Source of the DNA: Erodium maritimum
Lineage: Eukaryota > Streptophyta > Magnoliopsida > Geraniales > Geraniaceae
Assembly (NCBI GenBank): GCA_963921825.1
Contig: OY997589.1
Coordinates: forward strand, 55,344,959 to 55,408,958
Length of the DNA stretch: 64,000 nucleotides
Direction of reading: 5' to 3'
Under the pieces are notes generated by a model. It saw only the letters and a program-made list of their open reading frames with translations. It ran no database searches and had not been told where the DNA came from. How positions within the stretch are numbered: position 1 is the first letter of the stretch; the number at the start of each line of letters is the position of its first letter. This document shows positions 12,133-24,619 of this stretch, one piece after another. The position numbers were made by a program, and so were the translations under genes.

Positions 12133-12535
12133 CTTAGAGTTCTTGGGCCTCTCTTTCTCTTTTTTTCTTCTCTATTTTCTGCCGGAACAGTAACTCTGAC
12201 ACAGTAACTCTGCCGGAACAGTAAAATTTGTCCTGGTTGTCCCAGTTTTAGACCGTGCTCATCTCAGAGCAACCTGCGACGACCAGGTTCCAAACTGCGC
12301 CGCCCCAAGTCCCTCACGCCCCCCACACGCCTCCCGACCGTTCGAGTAGCTCTGGTTTCTTTTCCAGATCTACGAAAGTCCGGCGATCTTCTAATCTCAC
12401 CTCCAGCACCATCACAACCATAGGCTTTCGATCTACCGGAACTCTGAAATCACCGCCGCAGGAGCCGCCACGCGCCGCCCACGCGCCAGTCAGTTTCTAG
12501 TTTTTTGTTCCCCTTTTCCCCGATCTACTGTCAGT

Positions 12536-13497
12536 ATGTCAGATCTCCCAACCAATACGTTTTCTTCGTTTCTTTCTCCTCCAGTTATTACAACGGGGAA
12601 ATTATGTGGTAGTTCCAATTACACCTTATGGGTTACTTCTATTGCATTATGGTTTATGGGCTAAGGACTCGAAGATAATCTTACTCCACGTAGTGATGAT
12701 ATTGGTAAGGATAAACAGGCTCAATGGAAAAAAGTTGATGCCTTGTTGGTTACTATGTTATGGAAATCTATTGATCCGAAACTCTATTGTATCTATAAAG
12801 CATATCGTTCATGTGTCCAAGTATGGGACAAGGCTAAAGCCTTATACACTAATGATATTCAACAATTTTATTCTGTGATTTCTAATATGGTTCAGCTAAA
12901 GCAGTCAGGCTCGATACGACACAATTCATTGGTCGATTGAAGTCATTGAAAGAAAAGTTGAATGCACTTTTGCCGATTGCTGACAGCAAAGAAGTCCAAT
13001 TGGCCCAACGTGACAAATTGTTCATGGTGTTGGGACTTACTGTTGTGAGTCCTAAATTGTCCTCGGTTTGTGACCAAATCTTAGCTAGTGCTACTATCCC
13101 TACACTACAAGATTTTTCTTCCCGTCTATTGCGTGTTTCCTCTACTGTCACTACGCCTGAGGTTCTTCCTGCAGTATATGACTCCGCTCTTGCCTATCAG
13201 TATAATCCAAACTTTTCTTCTATAAGAAGTCGTGGAAGAGGTCGTCGTGGTGGTGGAGGTCGTGGTATTCTCGGTTTTGGAGGACGAGGGGGTTCTTACC
13301 AACGCAAAGATGTTCAATGTAGTCATTATCACAAGATGAGCCATACTAAGGAGGCATGTTATGAGTTACGTGGTTATCCTCTTAAAGCTGCTTATGATGC
13401 ACAAGACCCGACTGCCCTTCACAACCAGGTATCCCCCTCTATTTTTCTCACTGGTGTTGAGTACAACGACTATTTGCGACTTCGCTCTTCACAATAG
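12536..13497 (+). pseudogene. Copia-B gag remnant
   Basis: Starts MSDLPTNTFSSFLSPPVI and shows the retrotransposon Gag (UBN2-type) order: a GSSNYTLW-like start, helical middle (FIGRLKSLKEKLNAL-like), an Arg/Gly-rich tract (RSRGRGRRGGGGRG), then a zinc-knuckle-like end (CSHYHKMSHTKEACYELRGYP). Gag packages the element RNA. Fossil and broken. Confidence 0.78.
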
Positions 13498-13560
13498 ACA
13501 TCTTCACTAGATCAGAATGCTAATGTTGGTGCTAGTAATTCCATTGCTTGTTTAGGGAAT

Positions 13561-13646
13561 TCTCCACCTGCGGACCCTTCGATACTTGATTCTGGTGCTT
13601 CAAATCATATTTCTAGTAACTGACATCTTCTTACTCATATCTCTAC
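13561..13646 (+). pseudogene. Copia-B protease motif remnant
   Basis: SILDSGASNHIS contains the D-S-G active-site triplet of copia aspartic protease followed by SNHI, as expected just after gag. The rest of this stretch leads straight into the Tat-like solo LTR. Confidence 0.7.
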
Positions 13647-15027
13647 TGATGTGGACGCAAAATGCATCGGTTTTCGATGTTTTTAGATTAGGTTATTTTA
13701 AAGCATTTCTTCCTCCTTTCATGCAGTGGCCCTTATTTTAGAGTTTTCAAGTATTCGGAGAAAAACAAGGGAATTTAACGATAAATGATCAGAATTGATG
13801 AGCCAAGGCAGCTGTAGGACATAAACCCGAGGGAGCCAATGTCCACTGTTCGGACCCTCTGAGCCACACGTACCGGGCAGAAATCATAGCCGGATACAGG
13901 CTCGTTCCGGGCGGCCTTGCGGCCCAGCCCCCTACCCGTTCCGGGGTCCTAAGAGGAGACAAAGGCCTGAGCTCTTTGTTCTGACCCGGAACAAGACCCT
14001 TTTCGTGCTGCATAGCGGGCCGGTATGTGGCCCTTTCCGTGCCACGCTCCAGGCCGCGCGCGTCAGACCCTTTCCTGTTCTGTGTTTTTTTGAAAGCCCT
14101 ATTCAATAGAATTCAAGTTATATTTTTGGGGATACAAAGGAAGAGAAGTGTGTTGGAGCAAGGATTGAAGCTTGGATATTCATTTTTTCATTTGGGTATT
14201 GTGTATCAAACTCATTGAAATTATGTTTATATATAGTTCATTTTCATCTCTTTGCTTTTTCTTCTTCTTCATTATGATCTAAATTCCTATTGATCTAGGG
14301 CTATGTGAAACAATATGATGCATTGATTCAATGAGTTTGTGTTTAATTTGTGCAATTTGTGTTTAGAGTATTGTTTGCATAATTTGTATTTAATGCTTCA
14401 TAAAATTGGCCACTTGATAGTTGATTATGTTTTAGCATTCAACAATCGAGAGATGAGAATGACTAAAAGGACTAAGGATTATGCAACTCAGGTTTAAATC
14501 TAGTCTCTAGTAAAGTTAGGTTAACACGAGTGCAACAACTATATGCGTACAAACCCAAAAGTTAGATGAGTGCATGAATTTTAATGTTGTATGTCTCTCT
14601 ACAACTAGATTAGAAATAACTAGGCGGTCAGATTATACTAGGGTCCTAACTCGATCGAGAGACGTTTAGCACCAATTGAGAGAACTTCCGTTTCCCTCAA
14701 ACTTACCTTATTTGCACATGTAAACACAAATCCCTACGAATTAGTTGTCATATTGTGACCCCGTTAAAAGTCCTAGATCGCCTTTTCCCCTGAATTTCAC
14801 AAACACTTGAAATTTGTTCTCACTTTACTTTAACGGCTTTTTCAACTGTTATTTAAATGTTCAAAACCAAAACCAACCATTTTTAAGAAACTGATTAATA
14901 ATGGATTATAAATCGAGTGAATTTTTTACTTCTCCCTTGAGTACGATAATCGGACTTGAACCGATTTACTACTTGACGACCGGCGCGCTTGCCGTGCCCT
15001 TTTTGTGTGTTAATTCTCAAGGCGTCA
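13647..15027 (+). repeat. Tat/Athila-like solo LTR inside Copia-B
   Basis: 1.38 kb from TGATGTGGACGC to GGCGTCA. Its start aligns with the LTR at 52263 (TGATATAGACAT; both continue with CATCGGTTTT), and its end (CTTGACG...GCGCTTGCCGTG...GGCGTCAAG) is the typical Tat-type LTR end before a GCCGTTGCCGGGG primer site. Copia-B protease sequence lies left and pre-integrase sequence right, so it is an insertion without internal region. I could not find a clean 5-bp duplication; edges are good to about 10 bases. It holds a GC-rich block at 13820-14075. Confidence 0.65.
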
Positions 15028-16149
15028 AGTTAACTTCCTCACATCTCCAAGGTATTACTCTTGCAGACAAGTCTATATCCCAAGTGGAAGGAGTTGGTTC
15101 CGCGAAACCCTTATCGTCCTTACCTTTGGCATATGTTATTTTTGTCCCTAACAGTCCTTTTAATCTCATTTCTATATCTCAGATTACTCGAGCTCTTAAT
15201 TGTATTGTCACCTTTGATGCTGAGTTTGTGTTTGTGCAGGACCGCGGTACGACACAGGTGATTGCAGAAGGATATGAGTCTCAAGGATTATATTATCTTC
15301 AAGCAAAAGCGTCATACATAGCTTGCACCTCTACTGAGTCTCCCCTTACCATCCACAATCGTTTGGGTCATCCTATTCTCTCGAAACTAAAACGCTTAGT
15401 ACCGAGTCTTTCTCATTTATTTGCTTTAGAGTGTGAGTCTTGTCAGTTGGGAAAGCAAACTCGTACTTCTTTTCCTAAACGTATTTATAATCAGGCTTCT
15501 TGTCCTTTTGAATTGGTTCACACTGATATTTTGGGTCCGAGTCGTGTTCCCTCTATATTGGGTTATCGATATTTTGTTACCTTTATTGATGATTACTCTC
15601 GATGCACTTGGTTGTTTTTAATGACACACCGTTCTGAGTTATTTTCCATTTTCAAAGAATTTTTTGCTGAAATTCGAACTCAATTCAATGTTGACATACG
15701 TATTTTACGCAGTGGTACTGCTAAAGAGTATTTTACAGCACCTTTTACAGAGGTTATGCGTTCTCATGGTGTTCTTAACCAATCTTCGTGTACTTCGACC
15801 CCTCAACAATATGGCGTTTCCGAACGCAAAAATCGTCATCTAGTTGAAACTGCACGTACACTTATCATTCATCATCACGTGCCTCGTCGTTTATGGGCTG
15901 ATGTTGTTCTTGTTGCAGGGTATTTGATTAATCGTATGCCATCATCTGTTTTACAGGATCAAATCCCTTTTTTTATATTGTTTCCAGAGAAGTCATTATA
16001 TCCTCTTCCACTTCGTATGTTTGGATGTACTTGTTTTTGTTCATGATAAAACTCCAGGCCGCGATAAATTGTTAGCAAAAGCTATCAAATGTGTTTTCTT
16101 GGGATACTCACGCCTTCAAAAAGGGTATAAATGTTATCCTCCCACTACT
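15028..16149 (+). pseudogene. Copia-B pre-integrase and integrase remnant
   Basis: Reads SHLQGITLADKSISQVEG, VPNSPFNLISISQITRALNC, then the zinc-binding segment (NRLGHPILSKL, CESCQLGKQTR) and integrase core (VHTDILGPSRV, YFVTFIDDYSRCTWLF, YGVSERKNRHLVETARTLI, MFGCTCF). This is copia integrase, which joins element cDNA to the target. The region is cut by solo LTR F and picks up again after it. Fossil. Confidence 0.85.
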
Positions 16150-16753
16150 TGTAAGAACCGCCCCCGGTCGATCCCGGTCGAACCGGAGGTTTTTGGCGAA
16201 AGTTGATTTTTTCTGGAAAAGTAAACCGATGACTTCGGGAGTCATTCGGGCCCTTTCTGGGACCCAAAAAGCTTAGCCATCGTTACGATTAGCTTAGTTG
16301 GGTCATTTCCTTTCAAATGACACATTTTGTGAAAAAGTCAAACTCGGGTCAAACTAGGTTGATTTTGGATTATTAACGAATAAAATAATAAGAGATGAGA
16401 TATTTTGGGGTAGGAGTGGTCCCCACATGGACACATGTCCATGTTAGCTTGGAGGGGAAGAAAAGGGGGTTAAAAAAACAAATGGTCCCCACATATGGAC
16501 AAAATAGAGAGAGATGGGCTAAAGGACGAAATGGACTTTTCCACTTAGATGATAAGACCACATGGGGAAAAATTTCTGCTCATTCCCTCTTGTTGGCCGA
16601 ACCCTATAGAGAGAAGAGAGAGTGTGCAAAACTCCATTGAAGCTCCATTGAAGCTTGAAGAAGAAGCAAGAGAAAGGAAGCTTTTTTTTGGCCATTTCTA
16701 CACTAAATCTTCTCAAATTTACTTCATCTTCTTCATCTCATCATTTCCTAGAG

Positions 16754-19153
16754 GTTGGTATGCTTTATTTCCTTATTTGATGAAATTGGTGTTGTGGGTT
16801 TGAGTAGAGATGACTTGAGCTAGTGGGTTTTGGGTGTTGGAAGGTTTAAATGTTGATTTGTGAAGAAGAAGTGGAGTTTGATGATGGAAATCACTTGGTT
16901 TGAGTAATTTCTGATGAAACCCACCATGGGTCTTGAAACTCTGGATGATTTGAGGTGAAAATTGAAGTTCTAAAGCTTAAAAATGGAGAACCTAGAACTA
17001 GTTAGGAGCTTGTTGGAGAAAGTAGATATTTTTCCGGCGACCGGAGGCTCGCCGGAGCTCCGACTGGTCGCCAGAAACCGGCCACCGGAGGAGGAGATGA
17101 CCGGCCATGGTCGACCACCCTTAGAATCGGGACCGGCCATGGTCTGCCACCCATGAACCGTGACCGGCCGGTCCGATTTGGCCACACACGACCATGTGTG
17201 GCCGTGGGGCCCACATGGCCGGGTTTTGGTGGTTTTGTAAATGGGACGGTCGTGGATGAACCCCGGGACGATGTTTTCACACTCGGAACGAATTATGGTG
17301 TGACTCATGAAATTTCCGGAAAAACGCTTAGAAACTTTAAATGCGAATTTAGAACGCTCGGACCTCGGAATTTAATTCCGTCAAGTGCTTTGGAACAAGT
17401 AAATTAATTATGTTGGATAGACCCGAATAAGAAAACTTTCGGTGTCCCGAGGGACGTTTTCCCGATTCTGGGCAAAATGGGCCTTCCGGGCCCATTTTGC
17501 CAAGTTGAGCAATTGTGATTAATTTGGGTATTTCTCTCTTTAATCCACACTTGAACTAGCATTAATTCTTGTATTGCTTGTAATCTTAGACATAGGACCC
17601 GAGCTTTGCGGAGGAGGAGATTTTTGGACCCCGTGAAGTGACGAGGAGGAAGCTAGCCAGGTCGTCCGCTACTGGATTGGATTGCTTTTGAGGTAGGGAA
17701 AGTAGCGAATACCAGTTTAATTGCGGAAAGTTACTAGTATACATATAGGTTGTAATTACTTGATCTAATTGTTAGAATTGCATGATTAGGATGTGAGGAA
17801 CGAGTGAAATGAGGGATAGCTTACGAGCCATGTCGAGCCCTAAGTTTGGGAATTGCTGTGCTGTAGAAATGCATGCGGGCCATGTCGAGCCCTTAGGTTT
17901 GTGTGTTGATTGTAATGTCATGATCTATGATTGTGATGCTTGATGTGTGGTTTATCCGTTGTTAGGTTGAGAATCATGAAAGGGTATACTCGGTGCAGTA
18001 TGTTGCTATGTTTGGGCAAGTGTGCCATGCTTGATATGACGTGAACTATTGCTTGTGGTATGATCGGGTGATTGATAGACCGATATGATGTGTTTCGGTA
18101 AGATTTTTTTAGTAATGATACACTGTGTGTTTTGATAAGTACCTATACCGACGGAGATTTCGGTATAGGATATCCAGACTGGTGATGTGTTAGCATGATA
18201 GATTGGCATGATAGGTTAGTATGATATGTTGGTTGATATATTTGACATGATACGTTGGTGTGACGTGTGCTCGATGAGCGGATTATGTGGTAAGGTGCGC
18301 CTTCCTTCCGACCGGGTGTCGGTAAAATGAGTCGTGATTTCATGACGAGGTGCGTCTGCCTTCCGACCGGGTGTCGGTAAAATGAGTTGTGGTTACGTGA
18401 TAAGGTGCACCTGCTTCCGACTAGGTGTCGGTGAAATGTGCTATATTGGTGTAATCCTGAGTAGTATGGGAGACTCAATGTGCGTATTGTTAATGACTTG
18501 CTGCGTGGTTGCTATTGCTTTACCTGTGTGTTTGTATTGGCTGAACGATGTGAGTTGTGCCTAGTGTTGCGGGAAGATACCCGACCGTAGGAGGCTTCCG
18601 GTCCAGTATGTTATGAGTTGTACTCCGATGGGAAGATGTCTAGGCCGAAGTTAACTTCGGTACGGTGTGGTTGAGCCGGGCTATGGTAAGCCGGCGCATT
18701 GTTCTGGGATACCATAGGTGGTAGTGATTGTTGATATTGCTATGTGTTTTGATCTGTGTTGACTGCTGTAACTTCTTATGCATGCTAGGTGATCTTCTTG
18801 ATCTAAGATACAGTTTTACCTGAGTTTAGTGTATTGTCGTGCGGGTTCGCACGCGTGGTCGGTTGTGAGATAACCGTGGTTGTTGTCTATTGAGACTTGA
18901 GTGAACGGTAGTGGTCAAGGGCATAGATGAGAAAAGTGGTTTTAAGTTCGGTTCAGCGTCGAGGCTAATTTACGGGTTGTATCCGAGTGGGGACGAAGCG
19001 TTGTCTTGGATTTTCTGTTTAACTGTTCTTAGTTACTGTGCTTACTAGTATGTCCTAATTGGACGGTTACTCGTGGTGGTGAGCGGATACTCATTAACTT
19101 AACTACTTTTCCTACTGTGCGAAAGCTCACCCCTTTACTTTGTTGTTCCACAG
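16754..19153 (+). other. Splice-like signals in solo LTR F
   Basis: Weak donor-like GAG|GTTGGT at 16754, acceptor-like TAATCTTAG ending at 17589, a 103-bp block to TTTTGAG|GTAGGG (donor at 17693), then acceptor TTGTTCCACAG|G ending at 19153. The last intron-like interval is 1461 bp. Inference from motifs and shared order. Confidence 0.42.
18278..18440. repeat. Tandem repeat, about 62 bp x 3 (last partial), in solo LTR F
   Basis: Three units containing AAGGTGCGCC, CTTCCGACCGGGTGTCGG and TAAAATGAGT. Lies inside the second intron-like interval of this LTR. Confidence 0.75.
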
Positions 19154-19422
19154 GTTTTGAGCGGGAGTTGGTCTAGCGGGATTCTCAGAACCTGGGAGCT
19201 AGCGAGGGTCTTAGGCTAGTGTGGTCTAGAGACGTACATTCCATTTTTGCACGAAACATTTTGGTTATTACTGGATTTTCGAGCTGTGAACTCGTATCGT
19301 CAGATTTGATACTTTAAAAATGTTATTGGGGATTTATTTATTTTGAAGTTTCACATGTATTTATTATTGTTTTAGTTCACGTCTCGAATCCGGTTAAAAC
19401 CGAATTTGGGGCGGACACTACT

Positions 19423-19634
19423 AATCGTTATTTTATCTCTACTGATGTTTCCTTTTTTGAGTCAAGCTCTTACTTCTCCTCGTCGGAGTCTGATAATCAC
19501 AATATTTGTGATATCTTACCTGTTCCCTCGATCGTGTCCGTTCTAAAACCCATAGTTGCGCCTCCTCCTTTACAAATTTATTCTCGGCGTATACATGTCC
19601 CTTCAGTTGCAGACGTGGTCCTACCTACATAGCT
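19423..19634 (+). pseudogene. Copia-B pol remnant between integrase and RT
   Basis: After solo LTR F the frame reads STDVSFFESSSYFSSSESD and IYSRRIHVPSVADVV, the spacer that follows integrase in copia pol (compare Ser-rich, YSRR-type wording in relatives). No RT follows before Copia-A gag sequence begins. Confidence 0.65.
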
Positions 19635-20345
19635 CGATTGAGTGTAGAGCCTTCATTCAGCTTGATCGAGTGAATCAGGGATCTTGGTTTTAGATTCTAA
19701 ACTTTTAGAATCGAATGGTTCATGTTTAAATTTGATCTTCAGAAAATTTGTTCAGTTTACGGATTAAATTTTGTCTGTCGTGCACATCAAATGGAAAAAG
19801 TAAATAATAGTTTGTCATTAAAAACCATGCTTGACGGGTCAAACTATTAGGACTGGTACAAGAAATTTGAGGATAGTCCTCAAATATAAACGCAAAGAAT
19901 ATGACCTTGACAAGGCCATACCTTATGTCCTTAAAATGAAGGGGCGTCTCGAACATCTTAATGAATTGGGTCTTAAGATAGAATCAGAAATGGTAGTAGA
20001 TAGGGTTTTGCGCTCCTTTCCTCGTGCATATGTTGAGTTCACCACGAACTATCACATGCACGATATGGACATGACCATATCAGAGTTACATGGTGTGTTT
20101 GTAACTATTGAGAAGAATATTAGTGATCTTGGATCCAAGGATATTCTGGTGGTCAGAAAGGTATCCAGTTTCAAGAAAGGAATTGGAAGTGGCAATGGCG
20201 GGGGCCCTGGGCAGTTGGGAGGCAAGATAAGACACCCAGTGGCTTCTAATCCTCCAAGGATTGAGGAGTCCTCGAGGAAGGTTAAGGAAATTGAGAATGT
20301 CTGTTTCTCCTACCAGTAGCCTGGTCATTTAAAACGGGGTTACAT
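19635..20345 (+). pseudogene. Copia-A gag remnant
   Basis: Reads GTRNLRIVLKYKRKEYDLD, then AIPYVLKMKGRLEHLNELGLKIESEMVVDRVLRSFP and YVEFTTNYHMHDMDMTISELHGVFVTIEKNI, the Angela/BARE gag order, followed by a degraded zinc-knuckle region (CFSYQ...GHLKRGY). Fossil with breaks. Confidence 0.75.
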
Positions 20346-20479
20346 GAAATTCACGGCTGACTTGAAGAAGGGTGGTAAGATTGCGCCTTCATCAAGTAGC
20401 CTGGATGGTCTGAAAGAAGGGCGGTAGGATTGGGCCTTCATCAGATGACCTGAATGACCTAAGGAATGACGGTGGGACT

Positions 20480-21000
20480 GCACCTTCATCAGGTACTAAC
20501 TTTGTAGAGCTACATCTCTCTACTTCCAAGATTAATGGTATTGGATACCGGAGCTGAATCTCACGTATGCACTAACATGAAATAGATGTAAAGTAGGAGA
20601 AGCTTGAAAAGCACAAAGTGGACCTCATAGTTGTGGCAACTGTTGTATGATCCATAAATCTTTCTTTGCCAAGAGGCCTAGTTTTTTGCTTCATAATGTA
20701 TATTGCAAAACTACTTTTAGTAGGAAAATTATATCTGTGTCCAGGTTAGACAAAGAAGGATATGATTTTGATTTTCAATATTCTATGCAATGATATGTTT
20801 TATGCTAGTGCTAACATGGTTGGAGGATTTTACATATTAGATAAGGGTAACAATGCCTCAAGCTCTATTTATAACTTTAATATCAAGAGGTCTAAATCCG
20901 ACGATATAAACCAAAACTCTTATATGGTACTATCATTAGGGCTGCATAAACAAGAAACACATATCAACACTTCGAAAATGTAGAATTTTAAGTCCATTCG
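20480..21000 (+). pseudogene. Copia-A pre-integrase remnant
   Basis: Nucleotide and protein similarity to 1-513 of Angela-1 (NILCNDMFYASANMVGGFYILDKGNNASSSIY), more diverged. Broken. Confidence 0.75.
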
Positions 21001-22027
21001 AATTCAATTAGATTGATAGATGCGAGACTTGTTTGATGTGCAAAATAACTGAAGCACCCTTCATCGATCGCGGTGAAAGGGTGGGTGAATTATTGAGGGT
21101 GATACACTCGGAGGTCTGTAGACCAATAAGGGGTTTTAGTTACTTTATCACAATTATTGATGATTGCTAGTAAATATGGTTATGTCTATTCGATGAGGCA
21201 TAAGTCTGAAACTTTTGATAAACCTAAAGAGTTCAAGATTGAAGTAGAAAATCAGCTCGAGAAAAGATTAAAGGCACTTTGATCGGATTGGGGTGGAGAA
21301 TACTTGACCATGGAGTTTAAGATCATCTAGTAGAGAATGGGACCCTTTCAGAACGAACTCCTCCCGCGACACCGTAGTTGAACGGTGTAACCGAACGGAG
21401 AAATCAGACATTGTTAGACATGGTCTGATCCATGATCAGTTGGACTGATATCCCAATCTGTTTCTGGGGTTATGCTCTAGAGACGGCCGCATTCATAGTG
21501 AAACAGGCTCCGACGAAGGTTGTGGAAGGGACGTCATTTGAGCAATGGTATGAGAAGAAGCCCTTTTTATGTCTTTCCTGAAGATTTAGGGTTGCGAGGC
21601 TTATGTGAAAACGTTTGGTATCGACTAAGCTCAAACCAATATATGAGAAATACAACTTCGTGTGGTATCCCGAAGAAACAGGAGGGTATTACTTCTACAA
21701 AACTAGTGAGAACATGGTGTTCGTCGCTCGGGGTGGGGTCTTTATGGAAAAGGAATTTGTTTCCAAAGACGTCATGTCACGCCCCGAATTCGGTGTAACC
21801 GGACCCGGAACGCGAACGGTGAAATAGTTAAACAATTTTCAACATTTTAATAAACCGCTTGAAATCACCACTTAAGTTAATCAAAACAATATTTTTACAA
21901 CTGAAAATACGTCCAAAACAAGCGGACAAAAACCAAAGCGTACGTCGCTAAACTCCCCAAAACCCGGACTCCCGCTCCCAGCTCTTCAAGCTTCGAGAGT
22001 TCCCCTAGCCCGCCTCGCGACCAGTAC

Positions 22028-23810
22028 CTGTAGGAAAAGCAGCTAGGGGTGAGCGTTTCGCTCACCACTACGGATACCAGACTGACTACGGCATACTAGC
22101 AGAAATGTCGGGAACACCGACAACAAACAAAACACCAGGGACTACAATCCCCAAACTCAAATAACCCGACTGTCACACGAAAACTGTTACTTTCCCCAAC
22201 CAAAATAAACACCCGTGCCCGTAATGTAGCCCCGACACAGTAATGACGACCTCAAGAACTCAACACAAAAGTGATCAAAGTCACGCAAACCACAACCACA
22301 AGCCTCAGCACTTTACCGATCACGCGCCGGAAGGTACGATGCACCTGACGGGAACCACAGCCCTCAACACTTTACCGACCGCGCAGCGGAGGGTACGACA
22401 CACCCCTCGGGCATAAATCCAGCCTCATCACTTTACCAATCACGCGCCGGAAGGTACGACGCACCTGACGGGAACCACAACCCTCAGCACTTTACCGACC
22501 GCGCATTGGAAGGTACGACACACCTCTCGGGCACAGCTCAAGCCTCAGCACTTTACCGATCACGTGCCGGAAGGTACGACGCACCTGACGGGAACCACAA
22601 CCCTCAGCACTTTACCGACCGCGCACCGGAGGGTACGACACACCCCTCGGGCATAGCTCAACAGGTATCACTAGAACAATCACAGTCACAACCAAATACA
22701 CACAATACTCCGCATATAGAAGGAAAAAGAATATAACGACACGACTAACAACCACCCGGCAAGTCAGTCAACCAAAACATGTTCAACCCCCACAGGCACT
22801 CATGGTCACACACAAACACAAACAATTCACTCAACCTACGGGCACAACCAAAAGCCACATGCATTTCTAATGTTCGATACGTTCACTTATCCTATGACAC
22901 CACTAAGTGTCGCATGCATTTCTATTGTTCGATACGTTCACTTATCCTACGACACTACTAAGTGTCACATGCATTTCTATTGTTAACTTTCCCTAGTCAA
23001 GGCCGAGATCCGGCTACTTTTCCCTACCTCGTAACGCTTTCCCAAAAGTCCACGCCCAAGCTCCGGCGCGCTCGCGATCAATCGTCTAGCCTCCCCTTTC
23101 CGCGGTCGGCGGCACGATCTAACATGAACACAAATTAAAAAACTTTTTAAGTTCGCAGGCAAAGCTGAATTTTAATGAATTGACGCCCAAAAGCAACCCC
23201 GGTAATGCCGATCACTCCCAAACTTCCCAATTACTCGACATTGTCAACAATGGGCCCGGAAAGGCCCGATTCGCCCGGCTCGGCGAATCTGCCCGGGATC
23301 GGAAAACGCCCTTCCGGGGCTCCGAAAATTCCCGTTTTCGTTTCTACGATCCTAAAACAATTCAGGGTTCCAATGCAATCGACGGAATCAATTTCCGACT
23401 TCCGAGCGATTTAATTCGCGTTTAAAGTTTCTAAACCCGAAATTTCCAACTTTCACAATTTAATTCCATAATTCGTTCCGGGTGTGAATTATCTATTCGG
23501 GGATCGCCTAAAACCACCCGAACACGAAAAACCCGAGACCCGACACGTGGGCCCCACCCGGCCACCATTACCCGTGGGTGGCTGGACCGGTTTTGGACCG
23601 GTACACCACAGTGGTGGCCGGTCCCAGCTCCGGCCAGCCACCACGCATGGTGGCCGGAGCTCGCCCGAGCCTCCGGTCACCAGAATCTGGTCATTTTCGC
23701 CCCAAAACGTCCCCAACGAACCCTACACCTCAACTCATCCATATTTAACTCGTTTAAACTCAAACCCTAATTTTCAAACGTACCAAAACGAGAAACAAAA
23801 GTGTTCTCAC
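22028..23810 (-). other. Splice-like signals in solo LTR H
   Basis: Minus strand: donor-like CTACG|GTGAGAAC at 23810, acceptor-like CATGTTAG ending at 23119, a 91-bp block to CGAG|GTAGGG (donor at 23027), acceptor TTTTCCTACAG|GTAC ending at 22028 (interval 1000 bp). Confidence 0.45.
22304..22663. repeat. Tandem repeat, 120 bp x 3, in solo LTR H
   Basis: Three units of about 120 bp, each itself two related halves: CACTTTACCGATCACGCGCC ... and CACTTTACCGACCGCGCA .... Sits in the second intron-like interval. Confidence 0.85.
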
Positions 23811-24619
23811 CGTAGGGAATGACGAAGGGAGCTCGATTCTACAACCGTTGAGACGATCCGTCAGTCGGATTTTCGGGAAATCGACAAACCCTAAACTTCT
23901 CTCCTCTTTTCTTTTCCTTTTCTCCTTCTCCTTCTTCTCTCTTCTTTCTCTGTCCTTTTTTTTTTCTTTCTTGAATGGCCGAACACCCCTCTTGTCCTTC
24001 CTTTTGTTTTGTTCAAAAATAAAAACTACCACCACTTGTGTGACAAGTGGCAAGTGGGTCCCACCTTTAAAAAAAATATTTTTGTAGATATTTTTCTGTC
24101 AGATTCGCGAAATTCGGCCGTCTCGGGCCCTGAATAGGCCCATTTTCCAAGAAATTACGAAATTTCACGTGCTACAAGGAAACGGCCCAACTAAGACCGC
24201 TGTAACGACGGCTAAGCTTTTTGGATCCAAAACGGGCCTCGAACGGACCAAAACGTCGCTCGGTTGACTTTTCGGCAAAAAGTCAACCTCTCCCAAATTG
24301 GTCAAAAAGTTTCCCTGAGTCCCCCATAACTCACTTTGGTCGATATCGGGGTCAACTTAAGTCCGATATGACCCTCGGGGTCAAATTTAGGTTCATTTAG
24401 GTGTCCGTCCCAAAATTTTAAATTTTTCTGTTTTTCCGCTGATTTGACCAGCGTTGACCGGGAGCGGTTCTTACACGTCAGTGAGAGGACTGTACATGTA
24501 GAAGAAATTCAAGATAGTACATATCCATCTAAAACACTTAAAACCTAGTAGAAAGGGAGGAGCCAGAAGTGGGTGTAGAGTAGGAAACAATTCCTATCGC
24601 AATTCTGGAAGTTCCAAGA

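Larger units (their letters stand above)
16150..19417 (+). repeat. Solo LTR F: Ty3/gypsy, 3268 bp, TSD CTACT
   Basis: Starts TGTAAGAACC, ends GGGGCGGACA, flanked by CTACT at 16145-16149 and 19418-19422, and interrupts the Copia-B integrase. No second LTR, primer site or coding sequence, so it is a solo LTR left by LTR-LTR recombination. Its opening (CGGTCGATCCCGGTCGAACC) is shared with solo LTR G, making F and G one family distinct from C, D, E and H. GC-rich block at 17030-17230. Confidence 0.88.
6572..19634 (+). mobile_element. Copia-B: Ty1/copia element with very short LTR
   Basis: A second copia lineage unlike Angela. It has a 5' LTR of about 150 bp (split by Gypsy-E), primer site at 12121, gag with zinc knuckle (12536-13497), protease motif (about 13588), pre-integrase and integrase (15028-16149) and the region that follows integrase (19423-19632). 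RT, RNase H and a 3' LTR are not recognised; the right edge (about 19634) is set only by where Copia-A gag sequence starts. Ale-like short-LTR copia is the best guess for clade. Broken, several breaks, and older than the three elements nested in it. Confidence 0.72.
21775..24475 (-). repeat. Solo LTR H: Ty3/gypsy, 2701 bp, minus strand, TSD CGTCA
   Basis: Minus-strand start TGTAAGAACCGCTCCCGG (at 24475), end GGGGCGTGACA (at 21775), flanked by CGTCA at 21770-21774 and 24476-24480. One LTR only, inserted in Copia-A integrase. Same family as Gypsy-C, D and E. GC-rich palindromic block at 23575-23695. Confidence 0.88.
21001..24560 (+). pseudogene. Copia-A integrase remnant, split by solo LTR H
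   Basis: Similar to 520-1380 of Angela-1, with the stretch resuming right after solo LTR H at 24476. C-terminal integrase wording EKYNFVWYPEETGGYYFYKTSENMVFVARGGVFME is clear. Broken. Confidence 0.78.
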
